Positions 1 to 5,868 are shown, counted from the stretch's first letter. The stretch is DNA of 9,366 nucleotides from Bacteroidia bacterium (GCA_030539475.1 JAUNRY010000071.1:1-9366), one strand, 5' to 3'. Numbers and translations: made by a program. The notes: generated by a model not told the origin, from the sequence alone.

Positions 1-125
1 GTTTCGGGATTAAGGGGTGGAGTGCTTTTGTCTATCGTCTTTTTCTTTTTTTTAGAATCATTAAAAATTCCAAAAACTATAAAAACAAGCATCAGTAAAA
101 AGTAAACAATATCGCCAAGTTCCAT
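1..125 (-). CDS. Small membrane protein, N-terminal part (runs off left edge)
   Basis: This is a reading frame on the minus strand with ATG at 125-123 that stays open for 41 codons to the window edge, so the C-terminus is missing. It begins MELGDIVYFLLMLVFIVFG, one hydrophobic helix over about residues 5-21, followed by a lysine cluster (residues 25-29) and a polar, proline-containing stretch. This predicts a single-pass inner-membrane protein with a cytoplasmic basic tail. Short proteins of this shape (membrane helix, then NDS and a lysine run) are, as far as I recall, common conserved hypotheticals in Bacteroidales. A TAnnTTTG element (TATTTTTG, plus coordinates 150-157) lies the right distance upstream to give a leader of about 18 nt. 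I do not know a function. The missing C-terminus and the low-complexity lysine run are the main uncertainties. Confidence 0.6.
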   Translation of the reverse strand, partial: MELGDIVYFLLMLVFIVFGIFNDSKKKKKTIDKSTPPLNPE

Positions 126-133
126 AAATTGAT

Positions 134-141
134 TAATTTTG
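134..141 (+). promoter_or_regulatory. Possible -7 element for the miaB leader transcript
   Basis: TAATTTTG matches TAnnTTTG on the plus strand and overlaps the promoter zone of the opposing gene. If used, it would start a transcript near 147 that runs through the stem-loop at 199-230, the mini-ORF at 251 and the palindrome at 317 before reaching miaB. The motif is short, the region is AT-rich and I see no good -33 box, so a chance match is possible. No TTTG occurs between 240 and 390, so it is the nearest match to this consensus upstream of miaB. Confidence 0.3.
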
Positions 142-149
142 CAGTCCGA

Positions 150-157
150 CAAAAATA
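150..157 (-). promoter_or_regulatory. Bacteroidota -7 element for the left-edge membrane protein
   Basis: The minus strand reads TATTTTTG here, an exact match to the Bacteroidota primary-sigma -7 consensus TAnnTTTG. It lies 25 nt before the ATG at 125, which would place transcription start near 143-145. No clear TTTG -33 element is visible at the usual distance, so this rests on the -7 box and its position. Confidence 0.4.
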
Positions 158-190
158 ATCATTTTTCGCGAATAATTAAAGGAAAGGTTA

Positions 191-230
191 TTAAAAAAAA
201 TCGAGGACAACTTCACAGCCATCCTCGATT
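191..230 (-). terminator. Intrinsic terminator-like stem-loop, minus-strand polarity
   Basis: AATCGAGGA (199-207) and TCCTCGATT (222-230) form a perfect 9-bp stem around a 14-nt loop. Read on the minus strand, the stem runs straight into eight T residues (plus-strand A run 193-200), the classic intrinsic terminator layout. No minus-strand gene lies immediately upstream of it (231-389), so what it would terminate is unclear: perhaps antisense transcription coming from miaB, or a small RNA. On the plus strand the same stem lacks a clean T-run and would simply be a structured element in the miaB leader. Confidence 0.45.
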
Positions 231-250
231 GTTTAACCAAAACCTTAACT

Positions 251-289
251 ATGAAAAAATTTTTATTTTTTCGTTCGACACAAAAATAA
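251..289 (+). CDS. 12-codon mini-ORF in the miaB leader (tentative)
   Basis: ATG at 251 opens a frame reading MKKFLFFRSTQK that stops with TAA at 287-289. It follows the stem-loop at 199-230 and an A/C-rich stretch (AACCAAAACCTTAACT) of the kind that precedes starts in Bacteroidota, where Shine-Dalgarno sequences are weak. The peptide begins with Met-Lys-Lys and a hydrophobic run, like a truncated signal sequence. It could be a leader peptide in the miaB upstream region, a decayed gene start or chance: AT-rich DNA often yields such frames. It has no homologue I recognise. Confidence 0.2.
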   Translation: MKKFLFFRSTQK

Positions 290-316
290 AACAAGAATTT
301 ATATCCCACAAATAAT

Positions 317-335
317 TTAGTATAAATTATACTAA
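317..335 (+). promoter_or_regulatory. Perfect 19-bp palindrome, operator-like
   Basis: TTAGTATAAATTATACTAA is a perfect inverted repeat with 9-bp arms around one central base, ending 55 nt before the likely miaB start. Its length and symmetry suit a homodimeric repressor, and its overall look recalls the AT-rich boxes of the Fur/PerR or MarR type, but I cannot match it to a defined regulon. As RNA it would be a very weak hairpin with no usable loop, so a DNA site is the better reading. It could also be chance in AT-rich sequence. Confidence 0.4.
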
Positions 336-389
336 GAGATGTGGAGAAAATCTTGTCTACAACAAGAAATTGCAGAAAAACGACAGAAA

Positions 390-1742
390 ATGACTAAAGA
401 AACAACAAATATCTCAAACGAGAAAAAATTATTTATCGAAACCTACGGTTGCCAAATGAACGTGGCCGACTCCGAAGTGGTGGCCGCCATCATGGAAATG
501 GACGGATACGCGGTAACCGAAAACGATAAAGAGGCCGACGCTATTTTCGTGAACACGTGCTCCATAAGAGAAAACGCGGAACAACGGGTTATTCAGCGGC
601 TGGATTACTTTAACTCTTTGAAAAAGAAAAAGAAAGGCGAACTCATCATAGGCGTTCTCGGGTGTATGGCCGAGCGCGTAAAGGAGGAACTGTTGGAAAA
701 GCATCATGCCGATTTGGTGATCGGCCCCGATGCCTACCTGGATTTGCCCAACCTGATGGGTGCGGCCGAAAAAGGCGAAAAAGCCATCAATGTGGAACTT
801 TCCAAAACCGAGACGTACAAGGACGTAATCCCCCTGAAAATGGGCGGAGTAAACATATCGGGATTCGTATCCATCACGCGCGGATGCGACAAGTTTTGCC
901 ACTATTGCATTGTTCCTTTCACGCGCGGCCGTGAACGAAGCCGCGAGCCGGAAAGCATTTTGAACGAAATTCGCGACCTGCGCGAAAAAGGGTATCGCGA
1001 AGCAACTCTGCTGGGGCAAAACGTAAATTCATATAAGTTTGTGGACGGCGACACGGTTATCGATTTCCCCGATTTGCTGTCTATGGTTGCCCAAGAAGCG
1101 CCCCACATGCGCATCCGGTTCACCACATCGCATCCGTGGGACATGAACGATAAAACGCTGGAAACCATCGCCAGACACAAAAACCTGTGCAACTACATTC
1201 ACCTGCCCGTGCAATCGGGCAGCTCGCGCATGCTAAAACTGATGAACCGGCGGTACGACCGCGAATGGTATCTGGAGCGCATTGCCGCCATTAAACGCAT
1301 CATTCCCGGTTGCGGGCTTTCTACCGACATCATGTGCGGATTTCACAGCGAAACGGAAGAAGACCACCGCGATACGCTTTCGCTTATGCGCGAAGTGGGA
1401 TTCGATTCGGCTTTCATGTTCAAGTATTCCGAACGTCCGGGCACGTACGCGGCCAAAAGAATGGAAGACAATATTCCCGAAGAGGTAAAAGGCCGCCGCT
1501 TGCAGGAAATTATAGATCTGCAGCTTGAATTATCGCAAAAAAGCAACGAGCAGGATGTTGGAAAAGAATTTGAAGTGCTGGTAGAAGGTTTCTCCAAGCG
1601 CTCCCGCGAACAACTTTTCGGCAGAACCGAACAAAACAAAGTGGTTATTTTCGATAAGAAAAATCACAGGATTGGAGAATTTGTGAAAGTAAAAATTACG
1701 GGATTCACACCGGCAACCCTTTTTGGAGAGGCTGTGGAGTGA
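390..1742 (+). CDS. miaB: tRNA-2-methylthio-N6-dimethylallyladenosine synthase MiaB
   Basis: MiaB is a radical-SAM methylthiotransferase that adds a methylthio group to i6A37 in tRNAs reading UNN codons, giving ms2i6A, in the cytoplasm. From the ATG at 390 the protein has 450 residues, normal for the family. The N-terminal MTTase domain carries the three cysteines of the auxiliary cluster: C21 in ETYGCQMN, C57 in VNTCSIREN and C92 in VLGCMAERV. The radical-SAM motif CDKFCHYC supplies C166, C170 and C173, followed by IVPFTRGRERSR, which is typical of MiaB rather than RimO or MtaB. A TRAM domain fills about residues 391-447. The frame is open from an upstream ATG at 339, but those 17 residues (MWRKSCLQQ...) look unlike family N-termini and start only 3 nt after the palindrome, so I prefer 390. 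It appears monocistronic; no T-run terminator follows. Confidence 0.96.
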   Translation: MTKETTNISNEKKLFIETYGCQMNVADSEVVAAIMEMDGYAVTENDKEADAIFVNTCSIRENAEQRVIQRLDYFNSLKKKKKGELIIGVLGCMAERVKEELLEKHHADLVIGPDAYLDLPNLMGAAEKGEKAINVELSKTETYKDVIPLKMGGVNISGFVSITRGCDKFCHYCIVPFTRGRERSREPESILNEIRDLREKGYREATLLGQNVNSYKFVDGDTVIDFPDLLSMVAQEAPHMRIRFTTSHPWDMNDKTLETIARHKNLCNYIHLPVQSGSSRMLKLMNRRYDREWYLERIAAIKRIIPGCGLSTDIMCGFHSETEEDHRDTLSLMREVGFDSAFMFKYSERPGTYAAKRMEDNIPEEVKGRRLQEIIDLQLELSQKSNEQDVGKEFEVLVEGFSKRSREQLFGRTEQNKVVIFDKKNHRIGEFVKVKITGFTPATLFGEAVE

Positions 1743-1770
1743 AATTAAGAAGGCCGGGAGACGAAAGGCT

Positions 1771-1910
1771 TTGGGTGGTTGCCCAACTCGCCTGAAAGGC
1801 GGCACTAAGCAGCATAAGTACCGCCACTTCGGGCGGAATTTCGCGGCTATATTTTGCCGCAGGCGAATAAAATCGCCTACGGTTATGGAAATATGGCTTT
1901 TCAAGCCTAT
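1771..1910. repeat. Run of consecutive small hairpins, REP-like or structured RNA
   Basis: Five short inverted repeats lie almost end to end: TTGGG/CCCAA (1771-1786), CGCCT/AGGCG (1789-1801), CCGCC/GGCGG (1821-1836), GCGGC/GCCGC (1843-1860) and AGGCGA/TCGCCT (1861-1878), then GGCTT/AAGCC (1895-1907). The fifth can extend to CCGCAGGCGA/TCGCCTACGG (1857-1882) with one mismatch, competing with the fourth. AAATATGG (1889-1896) can also pair with CCATATTT (1930-1937). The stretch is much more GC-rich than the DNA on either side. On the minus strand the best hairpin is preceded by GTAG, the tetranucleotide seen at the foot of REP hairpins mobilised by RAYT transposases. No transposase is present in the window. 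I infer a REP-like repeat or a non-coding structured RNA; copy number elsewhere is unknown. Confidence 0.45.
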
Positions 1911-2037
1911 GGGGTAATAAAACGGATATCCATATTTTTCAATCCATTGCAAGTACTCACGTATTTCGAACAACATACACTCCATAACTACAAATCCCTA
2001 AACACCCTACGTTGCTCTATCACTAACCTTGAACGAA

Positions 2038-2079
2038 AAATCCGGCTCGGCCATCCTCATCGGATTTCCCAACTTTTTT
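2038..2079 (+). terminator. Possible weak terminator upstream of the YtxH operon
   Basis: AAATCCG (2038-2044) pairs perfectly with CGGATTT (2061-2067) across a 16-nt loop, and six T residues follow at 2074-2079 after a 6-nt spacer. The stem is short, the loop long and the T-run displaced, so this would be a weak terminator for transcripts leaving miaB. The minus strand of the same stem runs into TTTTTCG and is about as plausible, so polarity is uncertain. Confidence 0.3.
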
Positions 2080-2181
2080 AACACCGAGTAAACATTTTCA
2101 AAAAAAAAACGTTTTATTAATAGATTAGTTGAAAACAACATTTCAAAACAAACAGACTATTAACAACTAAAAAACAAAATT

Positions 2182-2424
2182 ATGAAATCAGAAGCTAAAT
2201 TATTACTTGGATTAGGAATTGGTGTTGCTTTAGGAGCCGCCGTAGGTTACATTATGGGAACCGACAAAAAAGAAGAATGGCTGGAACAAGCCAACGCGTT
2301 TGCCGATAAAGTGCGCGCCAATGTGAAATCGGCTGTGTATAAAGGAAAAAGCGAAGTAAATGATCTGAAAGAAGACATTGACGACATTGCGGAAATCGCA
2401 AAAAAAGAATTAGCTAAGCACTAA
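2182..2424 (+). CDS. YtxH domain-containing protein
   Basis: This 80-residue protein begins with a short, glycine- and alanine-rich hydrophobic segment (about residues 7-26, LLLGLGIGVALGAAVGYIMG), then the sequence GTDKKEEW, and continues as a charged amphipathic helix. That pattern fits the YtxH family: small proteins with an N-terminal membrane anchor and a long helical tail, often linked to general stress responses and of unknown biochemical role. It is the first of three closely spaced plus-strand genes; the next starts 46 nt downstream. The upstream 100 nt are very A-rich and contain no TTTG, so the usual -7 box is missing, which may indicate an alternative sigma factor. The start follows an A-rich stretch without a Shine-Dalgarno sequence. 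Confidence 0.85.
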   Translation: MKSEAKLLLGLGIGVALGAAVGYIMGTDKKEEWLEQANAFADKVRANVKSAVYKGKSEVNDLKEDIDDIAEIAKKELAKH

Positions 2425-2470
2425 GGAAACGCACTTCGATTTTTTTCTTACTATTAAAAACAACACTTCG

Positions 2471-2851
2471 ATGGAAGACAAAACGGTTACCGGTTTATTT
2501 GACGAGATAAAGAACGATGTTACCAATTACGTAACAAACACCATTGGGATAGTAAAACTCGAAACTTACGAAAAAGCAAGCAAGGCAACGGCAATAAGTG
2601 CTTACACCTTGTTTCTGATGGGTTTTGTTTTCCTTATATTGGTGTTAGCGCTTTTTACCCTCGGATTTTACTTAGCGGACGTTTTCGATAGTAACTGGAA
2701 AGGTTTTGGAGTGGTTACTTTGATTACAATTGTCATTACATTAGTATTGCTGCTTGCTAAAAAACCGATCACAAATTCAATTATTAATACTGTAATCAAA
2801 TTCCTGCAACGCAAGGAAGACGAAGAAGTTAATTATTCAACCAAAAGCTGA
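2471..2851 (+). CDS. Phage-holin-superfamily (DUF1469-type) membrane protein
   Basis: This 126-residue protein has a soluble N-terminal helix (MEDKTVTGLFDEIKNDV, about 1-40), two hydrophobic segments (about 42-69 and 79-96) with a short hairpin between them, and a charged C-terminus. This is the layout of the Phage_holin_3_6 / DUF1469 family, chromosomal membrane proteins that commonly sit beside YtxH-type genes. The 'holin' label reflects similarity in topology and there is no lysis gene here, so I read it as an envelope or stress protein, not a lysis factor. It ends in TGATG, overlapping the next start by one base, which implies translational coupling. A 9-bp direct repeat, CACTTCGAT, occurs at 2432-2440 and again across its start codon at 2464-2472. 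Confidence 0.82.
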   Translation: MEDKTVTGLFDEIKNDVTNYVTNTIGIVKLETYEKASKATAISAYTLFLMGFVFLILVLALFTLGFYLADVFDSNWKGFGVVTLITIVITLVLLLAKKPITNSIINTVIKFLQRKEDEEVNYSTKS

Positions 2852-3231
2852 TGAAAAGTTACAAATTAACTCCACTCGACGAGTTGCACTTAGAGAAAAA
2901 GAAATTGCGCGAGGAACGCGCCATCTCCGGACAACGGTTATCTTACCAGCTTCAATACCTGGAAGATAACTGGGGTTCGATGCTCACAAAAGGGGTAACA
3001 TCGAGTATTAAGAATAAGTTTAGTGAAACAATGGACAATTTATCTCACGGTACGTCGTCGTCCGTTGTTCCTTTTAAAACAAAAAGGCCGGGCAATCCCT
3101 GGCTGAACATAGCACTCTCTAACCTGCCTTTGATTGGAGGCGTAGCCTGGAAAGTTGCCAAACCCGCCATACTTGCTTTCGCGGCAAAAAGAATTACCGG
3201 CAGGTTGTTCGGAAGAAAAAAGCGGAGATAA
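2851..3231 (+). CDS. Uncharacterised basic membrane-associated protein of the YtxH operon
   Basis: The start codon shares its A with the stop of the preceding gene, so the two are almost certainly co-translated. The 126 residues show a charged, probably coiled-coil N-terminus (about 8-40, rich in Glu/Lys/Arg/Leu), a serine- and threonine-rich middle, a moderately hydrophobic segment (about 84-113, with NPWLNIALSNLPLIGG) and a strongly basic tail ending GRKKRR. I do not recognise a named domain. Proteins of this kind close the YtxH/DUF1469 trio in other Bacteroidota as far as I recall, but no function is known to me. The hydrophobic segment and positive tail suggest attachment to the inner face of the cytoplasmic membrane, an inference from composition only. 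Confidence 0.8.
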   Translation: MKSYKLTPLDELHLEKKKLREERAISGQRLSYQLQYLEDNWGSMLTKGVTSSIKNKFSETMDNLSHGTSSSVVPFKTKRPGNPWLNIALSNLPLIGGVAWKVAKPAILAFAAKRITGRLFGRKKRR

Positions 3232-3255
3232 GTTACTCTTTTTTGTACAGCACTC

Positions 3256-3270
3256 GACGGATTTTCCGTC
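3256..3270. other. Stem-loop between convergent genes
   Basis: GACGGA (3256-3261) pairs with TCCGTC (3265-3270) around a TTT loop, midway in the 81-nt gap between the convergent YtxH operon and rel. Neither strand has a T-run directly after it, so it is not a canonical intrinsic terminator, but its position suits a shared transcription end. Confidence 0.35.
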
Positions 3271-3312
3271 TGATACACAAGTTACTTTGAAAGATTTATT
3301 TTTCAGTATTAA

Positions 3313-5586
3313 CTAAATTAAGGCTCTGTGGACGGTGGTAACGCCGTCCACTTTTGCTATCTTGGAGCTCAACGCGTTTACATCTTCCACGCTGTGGACA
3401 TAAACGTGTAGCACGCCTTCGAAAATACCGTCCTTTGAGGAAACATTCACACTCTGAATATTCACCACAATACCATCCGACAATTTAGAAAGAATAGTAT
3501 TTAAAATTCCCAGCCGGTCTATTCCCGTGAAAACAATGGCCGCCAAAAACGAATATTGCTTGTAATCGCCCCACTCTACCGCCAGAATTTTTTGCCCGAA
3601 ACTCGATTTCAATTTTATGCCCGTTTCGCACGAACGTTTGTGAACTTCAACTTCCTCCTTATCGGTTATAAAACCGAAAACATCGTCGCCGGGCAACGGA
3701 TTGCAACACGGAGCCACTATAAAATTTTTCTTAAAGTTGACTTCCTGCAACTTAAATACCGATTTCTTATCTATTGCTCCGTTTTTCGTACCCGGTACAC
3801 TTTGCTCAGCAGCCATATTTTTGTTTTCTTCCGGCGTTTTTTTAATGGCTCCCATGGCTTGTTTCATGTAGCGTACAAACAAATTGTCTTGCTTGGGCTG
3901 TAACGCTTCTCTTTGCTTGAGAAGTTTTTCCGTGGAGTCGGGAAGTTTTAAATCGCCGCTGCCTATACCGTAGTGCAAATCTTCGCGTTTTTCCACCTGG
4001 AAATAATTCAGCGCCTTGTTATACAGAGTATTGTCTATTTCCTCTTCTCCAAAAAAATCCTCCATCATTTTTTTGCCGCGCTCTCCCACTCGCCTTCTTT
4101 GCCGGCGGAGCGACGCCTCTATTTTCGTTCGGGCTTTGGCCGTGGTAACATAATTGAGCCACTCGCGTTGCGGTTGTTGCGATTGCGAGGTTAGAATTTC
4201 CACCTGGTCGCCGCTTTTTAGCTTCTGGCTGAGCGGAACCAACGTATGGTTTACTTTCGCGCCCAAGCAATGGTCGCCAATGCGGGTGTGTATGTTGTAA
4301 GCAAAATCGAGCGCGGTGGCGCCTAATGGCAGGGTTTTTATTTCGCCTTTGGGTGTGAAAACAAAAATTTCGGAGGCGAACAGGTTCATTTTCACGGTAT
4401 CGAGAAAATCGATGGCGTTGGGATTGGGGTTTGCCAACACTTCCTGAACGGTTTTAAGCCATTTCTCCAGCTCGTTGTCTTCCTCAATTTTGTTTTCCTT
4501 GTATTTCCAATGAGCGGCAAATCCTTTTTCGGCAATATCGTCCATTCGCCGGCTGCGAATCTGAATTTCAATCCATTTGCCGTCGGGGCCCATCACGGTA
4601 AGGTGAAGCGCCTGATATCCATTGGCTTTGGGGTGGCTCACCCAATCGCGGATACGATCGGGCCTGAGTTTGTAAATATCGGTAATGGCAGAGTAAATGT
4701 CCCAACATTGCTTTTTCTCATCCATTCCCGGGAAAATCTCGAAAATGATGCGCACGGCGAACAGATCGTACACTTCGCTGAAATCGATGCCTTTGGCCTG
4801 CATTTTTTTCCAGATGGAATAAAGAGATTTTACGCGGGCGCGCATCTCGTACTCTATATTCATCTTATCGAGCTCTTTAACCACCGGTTCGGCAAAACTC
4901 TCGTAGATTTCGTACCGCTCCTGCGAGGTCATTTCCACTTTTTTTTCCAGTTGGGCGTAAGCCTCGGGGTGCTCGTATTTAAAACAAAGCTCTTCCAGCT
5001 CGGTTTTAATAGCAAACAATCCCAACCGATGCGCCAACGGCGCGTATATGTACAGCGTTTCGCCGGTAACCTTGAACTGCTTGGCGGAAGTCATCGACGA
5101 CAAGGTGCGCATGTTGTGCAAGCGATCGGCAATCTTAATTAAAATTACGCGGATATCCTCGGACATGGTTAACAAGAGTTTGCGAAAATTTTCGGCCTGC
5201 GCCGATACGTTCTCGCCAAACATGCCGTGCGAAATTTTGGTCAGCCCATCCACAATTTGTGCAATTTTATCGCCGAATATCACGCGGAGGTCTTCCACCG
5301 TATAATCGGTGTCTTCCACCACATCGTGCAACAATGCCGCCGATATGGATGTGGAACCCAGCCCCATTTCTCTGGAAACAATGCGTGCCACTGCCAGCGG
5401 ATGCATAATATACGGTTCGCCCGACCGGCGCCGCACTCCTTTGTGGGCTTCCCGGGCCATATTGAATGCCTTGGTAATTATCTCCACTTTGCGCCGGTGG
5501 TTCGAGTTCAGGTAATCGTTAATGAGCGCCTGAAACTCATCATCAATCATCCGCTCTTCTGCTGCCAGTTTTTCTTCTTCGCTCAT
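3313..5586 (-). CDS. rel: Bifunctional (p)ppGpp synthetase/hydrolase Rel (RelA/SpoT family)
   Basis: This cytoplasmic enzyme makes and degrades the alarmone (p)ppGpp in the stringent response. At 757 residues it is full length. The N-terminal HD hydrolase domain (about 30-210) keeps the metal and catalytic residues: H62, H87-D88 in LLHDVVED, E91-D92, and D154 and N158 in KIADRLHNM. The synthetase domain (about 240-370) shows RVKSLYSIWKKM (251-262), YDLFAVRI with D274, PKANGYQALH (319-328) and E340 in WIEIQIRS. The charge-switch motif is RIRD (311-314), the basic type of bifunctional Rel and not the acidic EFDD of monofunctional RelA. A TGS domain follows (about 404-468), then a helical region, a zinc-finger-like segment with CC (627-628), H649 and C653, and a C-terminal ACT domain (about 678-757). 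Both active sites look intact. It is convergent with the YtxH operon, divergent from the thiamine locus and probably monocistronic. Confidence 0.96.
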   Translation of the reverse strand: MSEEEKLAAEERMIDDEFQALINDYLNSNHRRKVEIITKAFNMAREAHKGVRRRSGEPYIMHPLAVARIVSREMGLGSTSISAALLHDVVEDTDYTVEDLRVIFGDKIAQIVDGLTKISHGMFGENVSAQAENFRKLLLTMSEDIRVILIKIADRLHNMRTLSSMTSAKQFKVTGETLYIYAPLAHRLGLFAIKTELEELCFKYEHPEAYAQLEKKVEMTSQERYEIYESFAEPVVKELDKMNIEYEMRARVKSLYSIWKKMQAKGIDFSEVYDLFAVRIIFEIFPGMDEKKQCWDIYSAITDIYKLRPDRIRDWVSHPKANGYQALHLTVMGPDGKWIEIQIRSRRMDDIAEKGFAAHWKYKENKIEEDNELEKWLKTVQEVLANPNPNAIDFLDTVKMNLFASEIFVFTPKGEIKTLPLGATALDFAYNIHTRIGDHCLGAKVNHTLVPLSQKLKSGDQVEILTSQSQQPQREWLNYVTTAKARTKIEASLRRQRRRVGERGKKMMEDFFGEEEIDNTLYNKALNYFQVEKREDLHYGIGSGDLKLPDSTEKLLKQREALQPKQDNLFVRYMKQAMGAIKKTPEENKNMAAEQSVPGTKNGAIDKKSVFKLQEVNFKKNFIVAPCCNPLPGDDVFGFITDKEEVEVHKRSCETGIKLKSSFGQKILAVEWGDYKQYSFLAAIVFTGIDRLGILNTILSKLSDGIVVNIQSVNVSSKDGIFEGVLHVYVHSVEDVNALSSKIAKVDGVTTVHRALI

Positions 5587-5640
5587 ATTCTCGCCAAAAC
5601 AATTCCCTTGATTGAATTTTGAAATGAAAGAACGAAATTA

Positions 5641-5648
5641 CAAATAAA
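5641..5648 (-). promoter_or_regulatory. Possible -7 element for rel
   Basis: The minus strand reads TTTATTTG, one mismatch from TAnnTTTG, and would give a rel leader of about 50 nt. A second near match, TATACTTG, lies a little further upstream. The -33 region is not convincing for either, so this only marks the likely promoter zone. Confidence 0.25.
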
Positions 5649-5712
5649 ACGGCTATAAATGCCAAGTATAACGATTTTTTTGTCCGTGAAATGTTAAAAA
5701 AACAACCTTTAT

Positions 5713-5744
5713 ATTGGTTCATGAACAAAATTGGAGTACCTTTG
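5713..5744 (+). promoter_or_regulatory. Bacteroidota promoter of the thiamine uptake locus
   Basis: TACCTTTG (5737-5744) is an exact TAnnTTTG -7 box, and ATTG (5713-5716) lies 20 nt upstream, matching the expected -33 TTTG/TTG position. Transcription would start at about 5750, just before the riboswitch aptamer. The position relative to the aptamer makes this the best supported promoter in the window. Confidence 0.7.
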
Positions 5745-5754
5745 TTTTGTCAAT

Positions 5755-5833
5755 TAACAGGGGTGCCCCAAAACAACGGGCTGAGATCATACCCAAGCAC
5801 CTGATCCGGATAATGCCGGCGGAGGGAAAAAGT
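5755..5833 (+). ncRNA. TPP riboswitch (THI element)
   Basis: The conserved core of the thiamine pyrophosphate aptamer is present in order: AGGGGTGCCCC at the P2 entrance (5759-5769), GGGCTGAGATCATACCC (5778-5794) with the pyrimidine-sensing CTGAGA, ACCTGATCCGGATAATGCCGG (5799-5819) with the pyrophosphate-sensing helix, and GCGGAGGGAA at the 3' end (5819-5828). TPP binding closes P1. It lies directly after a promoter and before a terminator hairpin, so it most likely acts by transcription attenuation, turning off the receptor gene when cytoplasmic TPP is high. The match is close enough for a confident call by eye. Confidence 0.95.
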
Positions 5834-5834
5834 A

Positions 5835-5868
5835 AAAGCTCACTTTCTTTCAAGTGGCTTTGTTTTTT
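5835..5868 (+). terminator. Terminator hairpin, expression platform of the TPP riboswitch
   Basis: AAAGC-CACTT (5835-5845, T5840 bulged) pairs with AAGTG-GCTTT (5852-5861) around a 6-nt loop, and six T residues follow at 5863-5868. It starts immediately after the aptamer, as expected for a riboswitch-controlled intrinsic terminator. AAAGT at the aptamer's 3' edge (5829-5833) could pair with ACTTT (5842-5846) as an antiterminator that blocks the left arm of the hairpin when TPP is absent. That alternative pairing is inferred and short. Confidence 0.75.

Larger units (their letters stand above)
1743..2181. other. Non-coding gap between miaB and the YtxH operon
   Basis: No credible gene lies here. 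Frames that cross it on either strand translate the hairpin element into low-quality, arginine- and aromatic-rich sequence or run antisense into the end of miaB. Left to right it holds the multi-hairpin element, an AT-rich stretch, a further stem-loop AAATCCG/CGGATTT (2038-2067) and about 100 nt of very A-rich leader before the ATG at 2182. It might include the remnant of a decayed mobile element. Confidence 0.6.

Noticed and set aside
339..389. Upstream ATG extending miaB by 17 codons
   Set aside because: The extra residues do not resemble MiaB N-termini, and the start would sit 3 nt after the palindrome; ATG at 390 gives a normal 450-residue protein.
1530..1985. 151-codon minus-strand frame across the miaB end and the hairpin element
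   Set aside because: Half of it is antisense to miaB and the rest translates the inverted repeats; it shows no domain and no plausible start context.
1854..2081. Plus-strand frame through the hairpin region
   Set aside because: Composition follows the hairpins rather than protein-coding constraint, and no family is recognisable.
2471..2851. Prophage lysis module suggested by the holin-like protein
   Set aside because: No endolysin or other phage gene is nearby; the protein fits the chromosomal DUF1469 family beside YtxH.
4510..5142. 210-codon plus-strand frame opposite rel
   Set aside because: It lies wholly inside the well supported rel gene on the other strand; it is His/Phe-rich, as antisense frames of such genes tend to be.
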